This document shows positions 24,146-35,127 of a stretch of DNA of 64,000 nt, one piece after another. Made by a program: the position numbers and the translations under genes. Source of the stretch: Acheta domesticus (taxonomy: Eukaryota > Arthropoda > Insecta > Orthoptera > Gryllidae); the NCBI GenBank assembly GCA_031308135.1, contig JAHLJT010000631.1, positions 31,702,271 to 31,766,270 of the forward strand, given 5' to 3'. The notes below the pieces were generated by a model that saw only the letters and a program-made list of their open reading frames with translations, was not told the origin of the DNA and did not search any database. Position 1 is the first letter of the stretch, and each line of letters opens with the position of its first letter.

Positions 24146-26252
24146 GATTCGACTCATCCACATAAACTTTTCACTTTTCACCCTCGTTTTATGGATACAA
24201 TATTGATAAAGAAATATCTTGGTCATTCTGTTGGCAAAATTCACCAGTAAAGAGCAGCAGTTTTCCAATTACAGTAATCCCTCGACATCCACGAATTCGT
24301 TATTCGCGAGTCCCGAACATTCACTATTAGAGAAATTCTTCAGGTTTTAATATTCGCGATTGCGTCTTTTGGTCGTACAACAGTTTTTTTTTTAACGAGC
24401 ACATTTCATTTCCTTGATCAGCGTCATCTGGAAAACGAATTCGGCAGTCACCAAAGCTCACAGTATCACGTTCTGCAATTATCAAAGTTGGAAAGTCAAA
24501 TCACATTAATAGAATAATACAATTGTAAAATAATTCAATTCATTGGCGTGAAATTGGAGATAAGAATTTGCTCTAGCGGCTAAATGGAACGTTGGAGAAA
24601 AAAATCCTTAAGACATAAAATGTAGGCAATTTTATCTTCTTTAATTTTATGTGCGACCTTTATTTACGAAAAGTAGATGATTTTCAAGTTATGTTGAAAA
24701 AATTGGGAAATGTATTTTTAACATGTTTTTTGCGAAAAAAACGTATTTCCGGGCAAACGTTTGTTAACAAACATGATATTCGTGTTCAGCAACCTCAAAA
24801 ACATATAGGACCCAAAAATCAAAACTACACCAAAACTTTCCTCTATTTGCCATTCTTGTGCACCGTTTGACTGGACTATGTGGCATACACCACAGATGTA
24901 AATAAGGTAACTTACTGAAATATTAAATCAAAACGCTTTCAAATTCGAAAGAGAACATTTATTCATAATAATAAACAAAAATCTTTACAGAATATTATTT
25001 GTGAACACAAATTTGTAATTTCACAATTTTCAATAACGATACCTAGGCTTATCTTCTTTATGTTTCAAATAACAGAAGTCCTTCCTTTAGGTCCAATTCC
25101 TTACGTACTATATCGACTCTCCTTACGCACTATATCGACTCTCCCAAATATTCTAGACCGTTTACTTTTCCGTAATACTCTCCTCAATCAAATGAATTAC
25201 CAATATGACATTTCATTTCTTACAAATATTCCACTGACTGAGGTGATCTATTAACGATTACGTCCTCACTCCAGAACATACATTTTCTCTGTTCATTCCG
25301 TCCGTCTTCTCAAGTCGACACTCTCCATGACATCAAAACATTAACAACATATAATTTTATTCCAGTAGATCGTGTCTATACATATTGTCTTGATGTCAAA
25401 TATGAACGAAATATAACATCTAATTTCGACTCGTTACAATATGTCACTTCCGTGAAGTTCAGAATGTCTCTCCGAATATTGAGAGATTTGTCAGTGTATT
25501 TCAAACCTGTCGTTCTATTCGAAAGCTTTCAAATAACCGAAAAATTAACAAGTCATCAACATCACCAATGGAACTTTCATTCTCCGTTATTCGGGAGTGA
25601 TCCTATGAGCTGTGCAGGAACAGTCCAAAGGCAAGCGCTAAACTAGTAAGGTTGGAGCAATCGTGCGCTCGTTAGCGGCTCCAGCGGTAAAAAAAGAGAA
25701 GAAAAAAGTTGAGACTCTACAGGGTGGAAGCAAAGACAGCGGCAATTGTCCTCTCACCTCAGGGCGTTCAGGGGCACTAAACCGAAGAGGGCGAGCGGAG
25801 ACACGTTTCGCGGAGAATAGCAACACCTTACCGTCAAGGAAAAGCACTGGCTCGAAACTGGATAGTTGGTGAAAACTGGCAGACATTTTCCGTACACGAG
25901 ACAGAACTGTTTCTATTATTTTATGAGACGATACGGCACAAGCACATATTTATCCAGATTATTTACATAAATTACAACGGAGTCATATAAGCAAATGATA
26001 GTTTAGTATTATAAAATAAGTATTTTATTACAGCGATATCACAAATCACCGAAAGCACTACAACGTGTAGAAAGGTAAACGCAACAGACCGCAACTGAAA
26101 CTTCAAAGACGTATGTTCTCGTCCGACCGATTTTCGATACTGCCAAATTAGTTGAGTTGTTCAATTCCGGATGAACTGGACTAGAATTGCTCTGATACGT
26201 CGTTTACGAGCTTTTCATAAATCAATTCCAGTTGGATGTTGGAATGATACTA
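24146..26252. other. Anonymous intron sequence with a possible pogo-type end
   Basis: At 24272 the sequence cagtaatccctcgacatc followed by cgttattcgcgag resembles the outer ends of pogo/Tigger-like elements, but no inverted partner lies nearby. The rest, including 25663-25886 (open on both strands), is unrecognised. Confidence 0.4.
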
Positions 26253-27580
26253 CGGTCGGTCAATATGTTCTTAGAAAATCCAAGATATGGTGCTCGTAGT
26301 ATCGAAAATGAATTTTTACCAGTAAGCAGCACTCCTAGCTAGTCAGCTATTTGAGTTTTAGCCGTATTCATCACAACTTTCATTTGCTAATAAAAATGGA
26401 TTAAAAAGTGAGTTTCGAGCAGTGATAAAACACTTGTATTTGAAAGGAAAAAACTGAAAGAAATCAAAGCTGGGTTGGATGAAGTTCATGACACATCTGC
26501 TACGTTTGCAACTGTTTGCAATTGGGTGAATGAATTTAAACGATGTCGAACATCCACAAATGATGCACTTAGTTCCGGACGTCCTGTAGAAGTATCTTCT
26601 CCCGAAATGATTGACAAAATCCACGATATGGTATTAAGTGATCGACGAATCGAAGTGCGGGAAATAGTTGAGACCACAGACATATCGCAAAGCATAGTCT
26701 CTTCAACTTAGCACGAAAAATTGGGTGTGAAAAAAATCTCGGCAAGATGAGTGCCGCGTTTGCTGACAATGGAGAATCAATGCAGTCGTGTGGTCTGTTT
26801 TGGCGCTTTTCCGTCGCAATCCCGAGTTTTTTTTCTGGATGCATACATCGCTGATGATGAAACATGGATACAACACTACACTCCAGAGACAAAAGAAGAA
26901 GCAAAAAACTGGATTTTTTAAGACGAACGCGCTCCGAAGGCGAAGACGGTGAAATCGGCCGGCAAGGTTACGGGCACGGTCTTTTGGAATGCTCGCGGCA
27001 TCAACTACATCGATTACTTCGAAAAGGGAAAAACGATAACAGGAGGGTATTATTGTTTCATTACTGATATGGCTGAACGAAGAAATCAGGGAAAATCATC
27101 CTCATCTGAAAAAGAATAAGATCCTCTTTCATCAAGACAATGCACGGGTGCACGCCAGCACAGTTGCGATGGTCAAAATTATGGAATTAAAGTTCCAATT
27201 ATTACAACATCCACCGTATTCACTAGACTTGGCCCTCAGAGACTTTTTCTTAATTCCCAAACTTGAAGAAACGGCTTACTTCTAACGAGGAAGTCATCGC
27301 CGAAAGATTTTTTTTTTATTCTGGACCTCAAGAAAATGTGCGCAGATAATCTCTTCCCCCATACGTCATACACAGTTTTTACTGTTTTTTTGACGAAATA
27401 AATAAATAAAAAGAAATGCCTATATTGAGGAGCTTCCGAAATTCTACTTTTGGACGTCTTAAAAAAATCGAAAAAACGCATAGAAAAATGTGTAGAGCTA
27501 AAGGAGATTATGTTTGAAAAATAAAAAAAATCTACTCCAATTTTTTTTAAACTTTTTTCTCAGGAGTTATTGAACGACCG
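26253..27580 (+). pseudogene. mariner transposon, full-length but dead
   Basis: 1,328-bp Tc1/mariner element bounded by TA (26251-26252 and 27581-27582) and inverted ends: CGGTCGGTCAATATGTTCTT on the left against the reverse complement of the right end (CGGTCGTTCAATAACTCCTG). The transposase is recognisable in pieces: an N-terminal helix-turn-helix region (FATVCNWVNEFKR, then SSGRPVEV), the first catalytic Asp in DDETWIQHYTPETK, the second in HQDNARVHA and the third in HPPYSLDLALRDFFL. The frame has several stops (after QSIVSST, after KKISAR, after KNWIF) and a compressed segment before the first Asp. A retrotransposon tail is inserted near the C-terminus (27300-27415). It cannot make active transposase. 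Confidence 0.92.
27300..27415 (+). mobile_element. Retrotransposon 3' tail inserted in the mariner element
   Basis: Between mariner codons for EEVIAE and the residues leading to the C-terminal GDYV lies about 115 bp matching the 3' end of the LINE family A/B (tctgg(a/c)cctcaagaaaatg, gtgcgcagata, cagtttttactgtttttt) and ending in (AAAT) units. It is therefore an extremely 5'-truncated copy inserted after the mariner. Confidence 0.85.
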
Positions 27581-27582
27581 TA

Positions 27583-28952
27583 CCGGTAACAACGGGTCAC
27601 GGACCGACTGTGATTCTTCCATCCCTCAAGCTGTCCTCAGTCCCATCCACGTCCATATGATAAATCCCTATGCTCTTCTTAACATTCCAGCAGTACTTTG
27701 TGTATGCGGCGGATGTCTGGCCGAAACACGGAGGGTTGAAGGGCAATGGAAGAACAATAATATTCGAAATCGTCGTCTTTATTATCATAATCATCAACAT
27801 CATTATACAGTTCGGCTTGAGCTTCATGTCTTTTAATCTTGTGGAGGAAAAATATTCAGAAATCGGAGAATATTAAGAAAGATTCCCAATTGAGACCAAT
27901 GAATCTAAACTCATTTTGTCATGCAGGAAGTGCGAAAAAAGTAAAAAAGTATTATTACCGCTATGTATCAAAACAAATTAGGGGAATATTTCTGTAAATG
28001 TATGTATATGTGTTCGTTGTGTAAGCAGTTATTCCATTTATAAACATTTTCGAGAGCATATTTTACTGGATTTTGATTTAATCTACTAAGCATTCCCATT
28101 GAAGTTCCAAAAGTGCCGGGCTAAGGATTCTGAACACTTGGGTCCGCCGAGATAGCAAATCGTAAGATTACCTACGACTAATGAAAGAAATTTGCTATGA
28201 TCCACAACACCAACGTTCGTCATAATATCAACGTGAAATCGTATTAAACAATTTTGAAAAAATAGTGAATAGGATAATTACTTCAATAATAACAGTACTA
28301 TGGTACGTCGAAATAACGAACTTCCACATTGCGATCAAACCAATCTCACAAGCGAATCTCGTGCGTCTAATTATAGATACTGCAATGGAATCAGATTCCA
28401 CATTAGCCAATGAAAGATTTGATACATGAAATTGAGCATGCAAAGCAAATTTCACAGATCTGAAAGGCCAGTAATGTATTTAGTACATAAAGTCCAGATA
28501 ATATGGTCTCGCTGAATACCAAACCAGCATGGCGATAATGAAATCTGTTTGGGGGACCATTTGCGATCGGCTTGCAGTAATGCGATCTGCGCGAAGACCA
28601 GCTGTAGACCTACATCTCTAAATCCTTCTCAGTGGATTACAGGATGCACGCGAAAGCCCGTAGTACACATGCTCCCTCATCGACACCAGAGCACGCCACG
28701 ATTACAACGGAGCTCTGATTTGGCGGTGCCCTTTCATTTAAACTACATTGCTTTTAAGAAATCTATAAAGCCTTTTCGGTTGGAAGATATATCACTCCCC
28801 GATTTGGTTAATGAAGGTGGTGCTATTTAAAGCATCCTCCCTCCCAGAAGGAGATCTTAAAAAGATTAATATCGAAACATGATCAATCCATTTTAGAATT
28901 TCTCCTGAAAACACGTAGCCTCAAGTAGTTAAACTATGATTTTAGGATAAAC
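27583..28952. other. Anonymous intron sequence
   Basis: Unrecognised short frames (93 codons at 28549-28830); no repeat noticed. Confidence 0.45.
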
Positions 28953-31030
28953 TAGTGGGGCTACAGAATGGCACAGATTTTCCCGTATTAGTTTTCTATT
29001 TCCTTGGGTCTGGGCTAGCTATTCCGACTTGCCATATACTTGTGCCAGCTGCCATCTATCGCCGCCCAAACTAAATTTTTCTGACATTTTCTTAATTTTT
29101 CAGTTTCCAAATGATAGTACGGAAATATTAATTTTAAAATATTAAAGAACAGTAAAACATTGTCCTAAATGACAATTTTCTTTAAAAAATATGAATCCGT
29201 TTTTAAGAAAAATGGCGTCTAGGCATTACTAAAAATGCGAAATTTGCTTTTTACACACATTTTTTGAGTTTTCGAAAAACTTCATTTGAGATCATTTACA
29301 CACTTTAACTCACAAACACAATAGTGTTTACGAATTGCTGGAAATGTGCATACTAAAGATGTGAGAGATCTTTTAAAAAAATTACATTTACGTAATTTTT
29401 GAAAAAAACAAAAAAATCCTCAAAATGAACTTTACGTCATATTAAGAAGTGCAATTAGTACTATCGAAAAGTTTGAAGAAAAAATTGAAGCCATTTATGA
29501 GAAAATGGCGTTTGAGTGTTTCTGGAAAAGCGGAAATTTGAGCTAGTTTTCACAGAAAAGTTGTTGTTAGTTATAGTTATAGTTAATGCCTTATTTTACG
29601 TGGCGAGACTCGGGCCATCAGGCCCGCTCTTCCGTCTGACCACGCAAATTTCGCTACGCTCCTTTCACCTAGCGGAGAAAGAAGGTATTATCTCGGGCGA
29701 CGAAACAGGCGATTTGAATTTAGCTCAGAGGCGTCATTTAGGCTTGAGGATCTTTTACATGCAAGTAAATCTACTAACATGGGACAGCCGGCTTTACTTC
29801 CCCTCCGCGGAAAGCGTACGAAGGATTTTTTTGGCCCTTAAAAACCCATGGCTTCGATCGGGTTTGAACCTGCGAACTTGGGTGTGACAGTCCGGCACGC
29901 TAACCGTCACACCATCGAATCTCGAAAACTTTGGAGTTTTCGAAAACTTTGGAGTTTTCGAGAAACTTTATTTGACATTGTTTAAAGCAAATATAGTCAT
30001 AAATATAGTAATGTGAACAAATTGCCGCTAATGTAAATAGTAACGACGTGAGAGACAAGTCAAAATAATTACGTTTCTGTAATTTTTGCAAAACAAAAGA
30101 ATAGAGCAAAATGGCGTTTCTGTCATCTCATAGACTACATTTAGCACTATCCATACCAAAAGTTTCAAGAAAAAATTTGGAATCGTTTTTGAGAAAATCT
30201 TGTTTTTGTGATTTTTTTAAAATTGAAAATATTTTGCGCAATATTGTCAGAAAACTACTAAAATTTTAAAAACAAAAGAACAGAGCAAAATGACGTTTCT
30301 GTCATCTCATAGACTACATTTAGCACTATCCATACCAAAAGTTTAAAGAAAAAATTTGGAATCGTTTTTGAGAAAATCTTATTTTTGTGATTTATTAAAA
30401 ATTGAAAATATTTTGCGCAATATTGTCAGAAAACTACTAAAATTTTCAAAAAAATGTTTATGACCTTAATGAAAGAACTCACTTTGGAGAACACATTTTA
30501 TTTCGAGGAAAAAATTTCTATCTTCAATTTTGTAGTTGTAGGAAGACGCCGAACAAAATTCAAACTTTTCCAATTTTCAAAAATTCAGAGTTAACCGTGA
30601 AAATCGGACCTAATCCATCTTAAGTCTATTCTACTCTATTCTTACAAGAAATTTAAAGAAAAAATTTGGAGCCGTTTTTGAGGAACATTTCGAAAATGTC
30701 CGGGGGGCTTTATGTAAAGTACCCCCAAATTCTGAAGAATGTTTTTCAAAATCGCGGCGCCTCGAGTGGAACGAGATCGACCGGGGAATATCCATTTTGG
30801 AAGAAATCGTACTTTTGGTTTAAGCGCTAACACAGCTAAGCGCGTGTTCACAGACACCTGACGGACAGAAGGACGGACGTCTTGAAAAGAACTACTTTTT
30901 CGGTATCAGGAAACTCCAAAACGTGTATTTCCGTTGAAATCTCGAAATCGATTTTCCGCAGCATTACACACTTTCCCTATACTACGCATATTACTTCGTA
31001 TATACGAACGTATACAGGAAAGTAAAAACA
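28953..31030 (+). repeat. Family F repeat, copy 3, interrupted by a SINE-B
   Basis: Begins with the family start (cccgtattagttttctattt) at about 28983 and ends with the palindromic terminus (cgtatatacgaacgtata, about 30999) followed by A-rich DNA. A SINE-B splits it at 29561-29915. Inside, the segment around 30110-30260 is repeated in tandem at 30285-30440 (catctcatagactacattta in both), an internal duplication of about 175 bp. A 22-bp duplication (aactttggagttttcgaaa) sits just right of the SINE. Confidence 0.78.
29561..29915 (-). mobile_element. SINE-B copy inserted in family F
   Basis: Tail of GTTATA-like repeats at the left (29565-29585), body shared with the other SINE-B copies, and a tRNA-like head at the right whose minus-strand B box reads GGTTCAAACCC. 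It is younger than the F copy it interrupts. Confidence 0.87.
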
Positions 31031-31615
31031 ACGGACCATTTAATATGAAAACGTGAGCTCTTAAAACATTAACAGTTGTTTTAGTACATGACAAACGGTG
31101 AAATTGAAATGAAGCAATGTAAGTGAAACCAAATTTTGGTGCACTGCATTTCCACTGACCCGTCATGGTGTCGCACTCGAGGAGGATGGAATTCAACATG
31201 GTTGAAAATTAATTCGCAAACATTTATCAGCACTATCCACTGCAAACTGCGTCAAAATGTATAATGGCAAGGCGACATGTTCGATTCTCTTTCGAAGTTC
31301 TCTCCATTACTCTCCAGCAGCAAAACATTTGAGAGGAGAGTGTACCCGAAAGTCGAACGCAGGATGCAAACGTGTTTCCTGTGCTGGAAACAGCAATTTC
31401 CTGGAAGTCTTTAAATAAATGATACCGGCACAAATCAATTTACGCTGAACAAACTTCCCGCCACCTTCCGTCCGATATGAGAAGCTAATTAAGCAAACTG
31501 CTGGAATCGGAGAGAGTTATCCATACGAGATTACTTAAAGCAAGATTCTCGCATCACAAGACCTTTTTGTTCACAGAACTACATTTGGCAAGCAACATTT
31601 AATTTTAAAATGAGT
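31031..31615. other. Anonymous intron sequence
   Basis: Nothing recognised. Confidence 0.45.
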
Positions 31616-31870
31616 GGTTCTGCAGACTGGCACAAACTTTCTCGTATTAGTTTTCTAACTGCGTTGGTCTTGACTACAATTTCGGTCTTGCACCATCCTC
31701 TTGCCAGTTGTCATCTACCGCAGTCCAAAGTACATTTTTTAAAACATTTTCTCGATTTTTCGGTTTTCTAATGCTATTACATTACGAAAGATTACTTTAA
31801 GAAAAGTATTGATGAGTCCCTTGTCCTATATGGAAATTTTCGTTAAAAACTCCAATTACGTCTTGTGATG
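31616..31870 (+). repeat. Family F 5' fragment
   Basis: Matches the start of family F (tctcgtattagttttcta, then cttgccagttgtcatct and ttcggttttctaatg) but the rest of the element is missing. Confidence 0.65.
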
Positions 31871-32099
31871 TCAAAAAGTTATTTCCTACATTCAAAAACC
31901 TTTTTTTCTGACAAAATAATGAATAGAACAGTATAGAAAATGGTTAATTGGTCAATTTTACAAAAGGCAATATAACTAAAAATTTAAGTAAAATAAAATT
32001 TGATTGTGCATGTTTTGCCCATTTTTACCCTGCATCGTGCATATTTGGCTATTTGATAGAGCATATTTGCGTGCATATTTTAGCATTTGATAATGCATG

Positions 32100-32394
32100 G
32101 AAATTCTGTCTCTACTGATGACTTTGTCACTCTGTTTCACTGCGGAAACAAAGGCCGTGTCCTGCGTTGGCTACAACTGGCGGCGGCGACTCGCGAATGC
32201 TTGCTTCAGTTTCAAGCTTGATGCTACTTCATATTCCGCGAGACACAGCGCGTTGAGATCTGCGCAGGCGAGTGGAAGCGTGGCATTATCCGCCAGCCTG
32301 GCGATACCCGCCGAGCCGCGCAGAAAACCGTTCAGTTTCATTAGTCGCCTGTGCCATCCCGCTACCAAAAGCATCTCGTGAGTTATTAGGCGAG
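32100..32394. other. GC-moderate block open on both strands
   Basis: A 94-codon plus frame (32097-32381) and a 67-codon minus frame (32171-32374) overlap. Neither is recognised and no splice sites support them. Confidence 0.35.
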
Positions 32395-32772
32395 TAAAAG
32401 GACTTCCGGAATGTAGGTTGGTGTTCGAACAATGCCAGAGGCACTGAAAAGTGTGAAGACTGCATTACAATACTTAGACACTGAAGACAATGCAGAATGA
32501 AGTATGGAGGAGAACACGAACTCTGGAGAAGGAACTAGAGGAATTACTAAAGAAAACGGAAGAAGCAAACAATTGAAACATTTTTTTTGAGGGCAAATAA
32601 AGGTAATGAAATTTTCAGGTTGTGTTGTAAATGTATTTTACTGCCCCTCTATATTTAAAACGATCAATCGTTATGGACAAATCCCATTTAATTTTGACAT
32701 AATAAGATATTGAGAACCTCTGATATAGTGAACCAAAAATGTTGGTCCCTAGAAGTTAATTAAAACCGGAGT
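32395..32772 (+). pseudogene. Possible pogo/Tigger-type transposon 3' remnant
   Basis: A short frame at 32431 reads PEALKSVKTALQYLDTED, like the C-terminal tail of Tigger/jerky-type transposases, and is followed by a stop. About 300 bp further on, the DNA ends in ggtccctagaagttaatt…accggagtccactg, like the outer inverted end of such elements. The left half of the element is not seen. A tentative call. Confidence 0.4.
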
Positions 32773-32893
32773 CCACTGAATTTCCGTTGAAAACTCGAAA
32801 TCGATTTTACGCAGCATTCTCTACACTGTTTTCTCAACATTCTCTACATATGTTACTCTGTATATACATATGTATACGAGAAAGTAAAAACAG
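32773..32893 (+). repeat. Family F 3' end fragment
   Basis: Shares aatttccgttgaaa(a/t)ctcgaaatcg with 30930-30955 and ends in the palindrome tgtatatacatatgtata plus agtaaaaa, the F terminus. Confidence 0.7.
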
Positions 32894-33384
32894 CAATGTG
32901 TTCTCTCGGAACTTGTGGGAAGTACAAAACTGGGAAATGCAATAGCATTATGGACACTGAATACTTGAGGAAATAAGAAATTATTAAAAAAACAAACGAA
33001 AGCAATATAGTAATCTCCCCTCAATTTCTTTAACTAAAGAACACTTGATAAACAGCATCTAATGATATTCAGAAAGGCTTACCCTTGCAGCGTGGGAAAC
33101 CGAGGATTCGGAAGTTGGATATATCATTGCGGTCAGGTAATACCTAACCAAACGAAAACCCCGTTCGGAATGACGCGCAGTTGATCTCAGTTCCCGACAC
33201 AGCACGCCTATCGGAGGAGATATGAAGTGGTTTCAGTAATAATATCCGGGTCAGTGCTCGTTAAAACCCCCAAAATACTTCCGAGTGATACGATTAATTA
33301 ATTGTGAAAAAAATGTTAAAGAAAGTGTCTTTTTTCAAAAGCAAGTGTAAAAGTAAAGCAAGTGTCTTTTTTCAAAAGCAAAAT
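32894..33384. other. Anonymous AT-rich intron sequence
   Basis: A 27-bp segment (aagtgtcttttttcaaaagca) is repeated in tandem at 33326 and 33360. Nothing else recognised. Confidence 0.45.
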
Positions 33385-34042
33385 GTCATAAATAGAGACC
33401 GAATTTTTATGTAATTACATATTTTTTGTCTTTCTACTTACCGTTCTCAAAATTGTAATCTTGGTGAATCATAGCCCTCCTAACACAATATCGATTTTTT
33501 TCGTTACATATTTTTACATTTTTAGTACTATATTACATATTTTACATATTTTGCTGTTTTCACAATATATTTTCTAATTTTATCAATTTACTTCCATTTA
33601 ATTCCATATTTTTTATGAAAAGATGTAGTTTTTTAATCATCAGCATTTTTCCTACATTATTGGGGAAATCTAGGAGTCCAAAGCATCACTGACATCGCGT
33701 GTTGTGATCTGTAACCTTAATTTCGAAAAAAACAAATTTGCGATCACTGACGTGTAACACTTCGATAAATATGCTAGTGTATGTTTGCTAGTCGTAGATC
33801 TCGCCAGTTTATGCGATGGCTTCAACTGTGAGATGACTGACAAGAAAGTTGTATGATGTGAAGTGAGCAGTTTTTATAAATCTAATTTCGTATTACGTAA
33901 ATATATATTATTAGTGTATTTTGATATTACATATTATATCAGATTATACATAGTTATTACATATTCTTACTATTTTCATTACATATTAATGTACATATTT
34001 TGACGTTTTATACTACATATTTTTCCGGTCTCTAGTCATGAA
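33385..34042. mobile_element. hAT-like MITE with 8-bp target duplication
   Basis: The element (33393-34034, 642 bp) starts TAGAGACCGAATTTTTATGT and ends with the near reverse complement (…ATATTTTTCCGGTCTCTA). It is flanked by GTCATAAA (33385-33392) and GTCATGAA (34035-34042), an 8-bp duplication with one change, as made by hAT transposases. Both subterminal regions carry many TACATATTT units, plausible transposase-binding sites. It has no coding capacity. Confidence 0.8.
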
Positions 34043-34511
34043 TATATCATTTAAGCTAAAGAATATGTAACATTGCATAACAGTTGCTCCAAGAATATTT
34101 GTTTTTGTTTAAACGTTTTGGTACAAGATTATATTACTGCCAAAAAGATAAAATAATTTTATGTGTTTAATTGAACAAAACGGGCATTTGTTTCTTTAAG
34201 GCGAAACCTCTTTAGGGCGAAACCCGTTGCATTGATGAAAGTTTCACAACAGGACTTTCTTTGGATTCTTGGGGAACTACATAATCTGAACTTCAAAATA
34301 TCCGAACGCAATCTCGACAATTCTAATTAATCACAAAATTTCCTCAACTATTTAAATAATCATTTCATACGGGATAAATATTTTCCGAATTATTTAGAGA
34401 CCAATGTAGCTGAAAGTTTAAGGGCCGTTGTTTTGCCTCGAGGAGGCGGGTAAGAGTTGAAAATTTTGTACTATTGATTATGCAAAAAGAAAAAAGGATA
34501 CCTGAGTGTTC

Positions 34512-34515
<4 letters not shown>
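34043..34515. other. Anonymous AT-rich intron sequence
   Basis: Nothing recognised. Confidence 0.45.

Positions 34516-34573
<58 letters not shown>
34516..34573. repeat. (TTA)n microsatellite
   Basis: About 19 TTA units, essentially perfect. Confidence 0.95.
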
Positions 34574-34574
<1 letters not shown>

Positions 34575-34945
34575 GTGGCAATTGCTCTGTTTTATATTTA
34601 AATAATTTTGCGAAATTGAGGAGAAAAAACTATTTTATCTGCTATTTAAAAAGGAGGTTCCTTCAAGAAAACCATGAGCTCGAAGGGTTCCTACATATGT
34701 GAAAGATTAATGACGCCTCATCTCGATTATTAATTTCGTACGCGCGCAGAAATTGAGAATAAACATGTGACAGGTTTCAAAAGATTTCTTAGATAGCCAT
34801 GGTCTCGAGGGAGGGGTGAAGAAGAAGGAAAGTTTCGAATTTCGTCGAAAAATCCAAATAAACGAAATATTGCTCGGACTATTCGGTGGCGCTCGGCAAG
34901 ATAGCTGTGGCTGTAGGGTTGCAGCCGACTACCCCCATTAGAATC

Positions 34946-35127
34946 TACAGTGCGACTATTTAATTAGTGTGCCGCGATCGTAGAATATTCTGCTCGGCCG
35001 ACGGGGCGTCAGTTGCCGCTCCACTCCCCTGCGAACTCTGCGGAGGTTTTCAAGGTTTTGCCCTGGAAAGCATGCCTTCGTTAAATGTTCTACGATCGCG
35101 GTACACAAATAAAATAGTCGCACTGTA
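34946..35127. mobile_element. TA-flanked MITE (Tc1/mariner/pogo superfamily type)
   Basis: A 178-bp element (34948-35125) flanked by TA dinucleotides. The inverted ends of about 40 bp start CAGTGCGACTATTT on both sides and continue to CCGCGATCGTAGAA with only a few differences. Non-coding; the interior is GC-rich. Confidence 0.82.
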
